DNA from: Spirochaetales bacterium
GTDB taxonomy: Bacteria; Spirochaetota; Spirochaetia; SZUA-6; DRHE01
Assembly: GCA_023136785.1 (NCBI GenBank)
Contig: JAGLQP010000045.1
Location: forward strand, 1-9,320
Length of the DNA: 9,320 nucleotides
Direction of reading: 5' to 3'
Shown here: positions 7,041-9,320 of the stretch, piece after piece
How the letters are laid out: every line of letters begins with the position of its first letter
How positions within the stretch are numbered: position 1 is the first letter of the stretch
The notes under the pieces: model-generated
The model's database searches: none
What the model was told of the DNA's origin: nothing
Seen by the model: only the letters and a program-made list of their open reading frames with translations
Translations under genes and position numbers: made by a program

Positions 7041-8141
7041 ATGAAGAGTTTGGAAAAACTGGTACGAAATGGAGTGTTGGACATCAACGCCTGGCCGACG
7101 GGAAAACCAATCGAGGAAGTCCAGGCCGATCTGGGACTGGAGTCGCTCGCCCTCATGGCAACCAACGAAAATCCCCTCGGCCCGTCCCCCAAAGCGGTGG
7201 AGGCGATACAGGCGGAGAGCCATAAGGTAAACCGCTATCCCCAGGGTCCCTGCACCTACCTGAAGCGTAAAGTTGCGGCCAAGTTGGGTATCGGCGAAGA
7301 GATGATCACCTTCAGCAACGGAGCGGACAACTGCCTCCGCATCATCGGGTATACCTTCCTTAACTCGGGCGACGAGGTCGTCGTTGGCCATCCCTCTTTT
7401 CCCGTCTACGGGTTCGTGGCCAGGGTCATGGGGGCGGTGCCTGTCGAGGTTCCCCTGAGCAATCATATCCACGATCTGAAGGCCATGGCGGAGAAGATCG
7501 GGCCGCCTACCAAGCTGGTCTTCGTCTGCAACCCCAACAACCCCACGGGGACCATTGTGAAAAGAGCGGAGCTGGATGCCTTCGTAAAGGCGCTCCCGGA
7601 TCACGTGGTCCTGATCCTTGACGAGGCCTACTTCGAGTTTGTCGACGATGAGGAGTATCCCAACGCTCTGGACTACATCAAGGAGGGAAGGAACGTCGTG
7701 GCCCTGCGCACCTTCTCCAAGCTGTACGGGATCGCCGGCTTGAGAATAGGCTACACCCTGGCCTCCCCGGAACTCACTTCGGTGATGGAACGTGTGCGGG
7801 AACCTTTTCCAGTCTCCAGGGTCGCCGAGGCGGCAGCCTTCGGGGCCGTGGATGACGATGAGTTCAAGAGCAAGGTGTTGGCCAACAACGAAGAGAGTAA
7901 AAAATTCCTCTACGCACAGTTCGACAGACTGGGCTTGACCTACCCTCGGACCCACGCCAACTTCATGTTCGTGGATCTGAAGATCGATGCCAAGAAGGCC
8001 GCCCAGTCCCTGCTGGAACAGGGATACCTGATTCGTCCGGGAACTCTCTGGAAGCACCCGACCTTCGCCCGGATCACCTTCGGCACCATGGAGGAGAATC
8101 GCGGGTTTGTCACCGCCCTGGCCAAGGTGTTGGGCAGATGA
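7041..8141 (+). CDS. class I/II PLP aminotransferase, HisC-like
   Basis: This 366-residue fold-type I aminotransferase resembles histidinol-phosphate aminotransferase. Visible features are NENPLGPSP (42-50), the substrate-loop region RYPQGPCTYL (65-74), CNPNNPTGT (163-171), DEAYFEF (194-200), the PLP Schiff-base lysine Lys227 in TFSKLYG, the phosphate-binding RIGY (235-238), and ARITFGT with Arg343 for the substrate carboxylate. GGAGG at 7030-7034 gives good spacing to the ATG, and the gene lies one base after the regulator, so the two are co-transcribed. HisC-like enzymes often serve as aromatic amino acid aminotransferases. No other histidine biosynthesis gene is present, while IorAB is encoded divergently, so catabolic supply of a 2-oxo acid is favoured over histidine synthesis. 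Substrate cannot be read directly. Confidence 0.9.
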   Translation: MKSLEKLVRNGVLDINAWPTGKPIEEVQADLGLESLALMATNENPLGPSPKAVEAIQAESHKVNRYPQGPCTYLKRKVAAKLGIGEEMITFSNGADNCLRIIGYTFLNSGDEVVVGHPSFPVYGFVARVMGAVPVEVPLSNHIHDLKAMAEKIGPPTKLVFVCNPNNPTGTIVKRAELDAFVKALPDHVVLILDEAYFEFVDDEEYPNALDYIKEGRNVVALRTFSKLYGIAGLRIGYTLASPELTSVMERVREPFPVSRVAEAAAFGAVDDDEFKSKVLANNEESKKFLYAQFDRLGLTYPRTHANFMFVDLKIDAKKAAQSLLEQGYLIRPGTLWKHPTFARITFGTMEENRGFVTALAKVLGR

Positions 8142-8150
8142 GGAAGCCAT

Positions 8151-8172
8151 CGAGCGAGGTTTCGCTCGTTTT
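8151..8172 (+). terminator. short hairpin terminator after the aminotransferase gene
   Basis: CGAGCGA (8151-8157) and TCGCTCG (8162-8168) form a perfect seven-base stem with a GGTT loop, followed directly by TTTT. It starts ten bases after the aminotransferase stop. The T-run is short, so termination is probably partial. It separates the regulator-aminotransferase unit from the corrinoid-methyltransferase unit. Confidence 0.6.
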
Positions 8173-8220
8173 AGATAGTACTAACGCAATATAACTTCAA
8201 AGACGGAGGAAGGATGAGAT

Positions 8221-8853
8221 ATGTCACTTCAAGACCTTTGTAAAGCCGTGGAGACGGGAGACCAGGACAGGGGAAAAGACCTGGCTCAGAAACTCGTGGA
8301 CGGAGGGACCAATCCACTCGAGATCATCGATGCCCTGACCAAAGTGATGGATGAGATCGGGGAGAAGTTCACCCGACTGGAGATATTCTTGCCCGAGATG
8401 ATGATGAGCGGAGAGGCCATGTCCAAAGTCGTGGAGATCTTGACCCCCCATCTAAAGAAGGGCGGCGGCGGTGAACCCAAGGGCAAGGTTGTCCTGGGAA
8501 CCGTGAAGGGCGACCTGCACGAGATCGGCAAGAATATCGTCAAGCTGATGCTTCAGGCAGGTTTCTTCGAGATCAAGGACATCGGAGTGGACGCGGATCC
8601 CATGACCTTCATCAAAGAGGCTCAAGAGTTCGGGGCGGACATCATTGGAGCTTCCTCGCTGATGACCACCACCATGCCCCATCAGAAGGAGATGATCGAC
8701 ATCCTCAAGGATCAGGGCAAACGGGACAAGTACAAGGTGGTGATCGGCGGAGCCCCCACCACCGTAGAATGGGCCGAAGAGATTGGCGCTGACCTCTACG
8801 CACCGGATGCGGGTTCCGCTACCCAATTGCTCTCCGGTTTGTTGAAGAAATAG
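8221..8853 (+). CDS. corrinoid (B12-binding) methyl-carrier protein, MtmC/MtbC/MttC type
   Basis: This 210-residue cytoplasmic protein carries the methyl group on a cobalamin between a substrate methyltransferase and a second methyltransferase. The N-terminal helical cap domain covers about residues 1-80 (FLPEMMMSGEAM). A GGGG linker at 81-84 leads to the B12-binding domain. The lower-ligand motif is D-x-H-x-x-G at Asp98, His100 and Gly103, followed by the SSLMTTTM segment (145-152) and GG at 176-177. Length is normal for the family. GGAGGAAGG starting at 8205 precedes the ATG. The gene ends with TAG, and AGGAGGA (8854-8860) for the next gene follows at once. The adjacent MtmB homologue is its likely partner, so MtmC is the nearest role, but sequence alone does not separate MtmC from MtbC or MttC. 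Confidence 0.93.
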   Translation: MSLQDLCKAVETGDQDRGKDLAQKLVDGGTNPLEIIDALTKVMDEIGEKFTRLEIFLPEMMMSGEAMSKVVEILTPHLKKGGGGEPKGKVVLGTVKGDLHEIGKNIVKLMLQAGFFEIKDIGVDADPMTFIKEAQEFGADIIGASSLMTTTMPHQKEMIDILKDQGKRDKYKVVIGGAPTTVEWAEEIGADLYAPDAGSATQLLSGLLKK

Positions 8854-8870
8854 AGGAGGAAAAAATCGAT

Positions 8871-9320
8871 ATGAGCAATCCATACAGACTGTGGGAAATT
8901 CAGGGCCGTGCCAATACGGGCCCCTTCTGCGACGAGGATGACTTCCTGCCCAAGATCTTCGCACCCAAGCTGCGGGAGATCGTCAAGAAGTACGAGATCA
9001 AGTACGACCCCAAGACCCCGGTTCCGACGGACGACAAGATGGCCGACCGGATCTGGCAGGCCGGCTGGGAGCTGTTCCGGGAGGTGGGACTGTACAACAC
9101 CGACACCCACCGGATCATCAAGCTCTCCGACGAGGAGATCAAGGAAGCCCTGTACGCGACTTCGGATAGCTACTGGGTCGGCGCCGGCAAGGATGCGGTG
9201 CTGTGGAAGCACAGAAGTGTCGAGGACACCGAGCCTCCCTTCTGTATCTTCTCCCCCGACTGCACCTGTTCGGAGGAGCTGTTCTACTCCTACTGCCTGG
9301 CCTTCCTGAAGGAACCCCTG
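8871..9320 (+). CDS. MtmB-family monomethylamine:corrinoid methyltransferase, N-terminal part (partial)
   Basis: An open frame from the ATG at 8871 continues off the right edge, giving 150 codons of a family about 458 residues long. AGGAGGA at 8854-8860 is the ribosome site. Segments matching what I recall of Methanosarcina MtmB include CDEDDF (20-25), VPTDDKM (51-57), QAGWELFREVGLYNTDTHRI (63-82), LSDEEI (85-90) and GAGKDAV (104-110) followed by RSV. MtmB moves the methyl group of methylamine to its corrinoid partner, encoded just upstream. In methanogens the active site uses pyrrolysine encoded by an in-frame UAG near codon 202, which is beyond this window; no UAG is in frame here. The GGPTG stretch recalled from methanogens is replaced at about 123-136 by a segment with Cys125, Cys131 and Cys133, so the substrate may differ. 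I therefore give no gene symbol. Confidence 0.88.
   Translation, partial: MSNPYRLWEIQGRANTGPFCDEDDFLPKIFAPKLREIVKKYEIKYDPKTPVPTDDKMADRIWQAGWELFREVGLYNTDTHRIIKLSDEEIKEALYATSDSYWVGAGKDAVLWKHRSVEDTEPPFCIFSPDCTCSEELFYSYCLAFLKEPL

Noticed and set aside
7041..8141. Assignment as hisC of histidine biosynthesis
   Set aside because: Family resemblance is real, but no other his gene is present and the neighbours are catabolic, so the biosynthetic symbol would mislead.
6918..8150. 410-codon open frame on the minus strand opposite the aminotransferase
   Set aside because: It is the antisense shadow of a clearly conserved PLP enzyme. Its translation is rich in His, Gly and Asp with no recognisable domain, and no independent support was found.
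8167..8195. Possible promoter for the corrinoid gene with TATAAC (8190-8195) as -10
   Set aside because: The bases at the -35 distance read CGTTTT and sit in the terminator, so the match is too weak to call.
8908..9309. 133-codon plus-strand frame rich in Arg, Ser, Thr and Pro
   Set aside because: It is an out-of-frame reading within the MtmB-like gene, with composition typical of GC-rich frame shadows.

Overview
The window reads as chromosomal DNA from an anaerobic bacterium of moderately high GC content. It has strong Shine-Dalgarno sites, a textbook sigma-70 promoter and an IclR regulator, and nearly every base is coding. An oxygen-sensitive 2-oxoacid:ferredoxin oxidoreductase, an ADP-forming acyl-CoA synthetase and a corrinoid methyltransferase pair point to fermentative, acetogenic or sulfate-reducing physiology. 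Candidate lineages are Clostridia-like Firmicutes, Desulfobacterota or Spirochaetes; the sequence does not decide between them.

Left edge (1-250): the tail of an unidentified plus-strand gene ends inside the 3' end of a small minus-strand gene for a 50-residue exported acidic peptide.

Left arm (400-6131, minus strand): a tight operon running leftwards from 6131. Its order is a D-2-hydroxyacid dehydrogenase, iorA, iorB and a fused ADP-forming acyl-CoA synthetase. Together these can convert a 2-oxo acid to acyl-CoA, CO2 and reduced ferredoxin, then to the free acid plus ATP. The dehydrogenase can divert the 2-oxo acid to the 2-hydroxy acid to dispose of NADH.

Right arm (6192-9320, plus strand): a divergent set starting with an IclR-family regulator and a HisC-like class I/II aminotransferase one base behind it. 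After a short hairpin terminator come a corrinoid protein and the first 150 codons of a monomethylamine methyltransferase (MtmB) homologue that runs off the window. The iclR promoter has a TTGACA/TACAAT pair with 17-base spacing and a palindromic candidate operator just downstream.

Taken together the locus looks like a catabolic island. A methylated amine may be demethylated by the MtmB-like enzyme onto the corrinoid protein. The aminotransferase would feed a 2-oxo acid to IorAB and the synthetase, and the dehydrogenase would act as redox valve. The idea that one substrate, such as an N-methyl amino acid, links both arms is inference. The main open questions are whether the MtmB homologue carries pyrrolysine (the canonical position, near residue 202, lies beyond the window) and what its altered loop at residues 123-136 binds.
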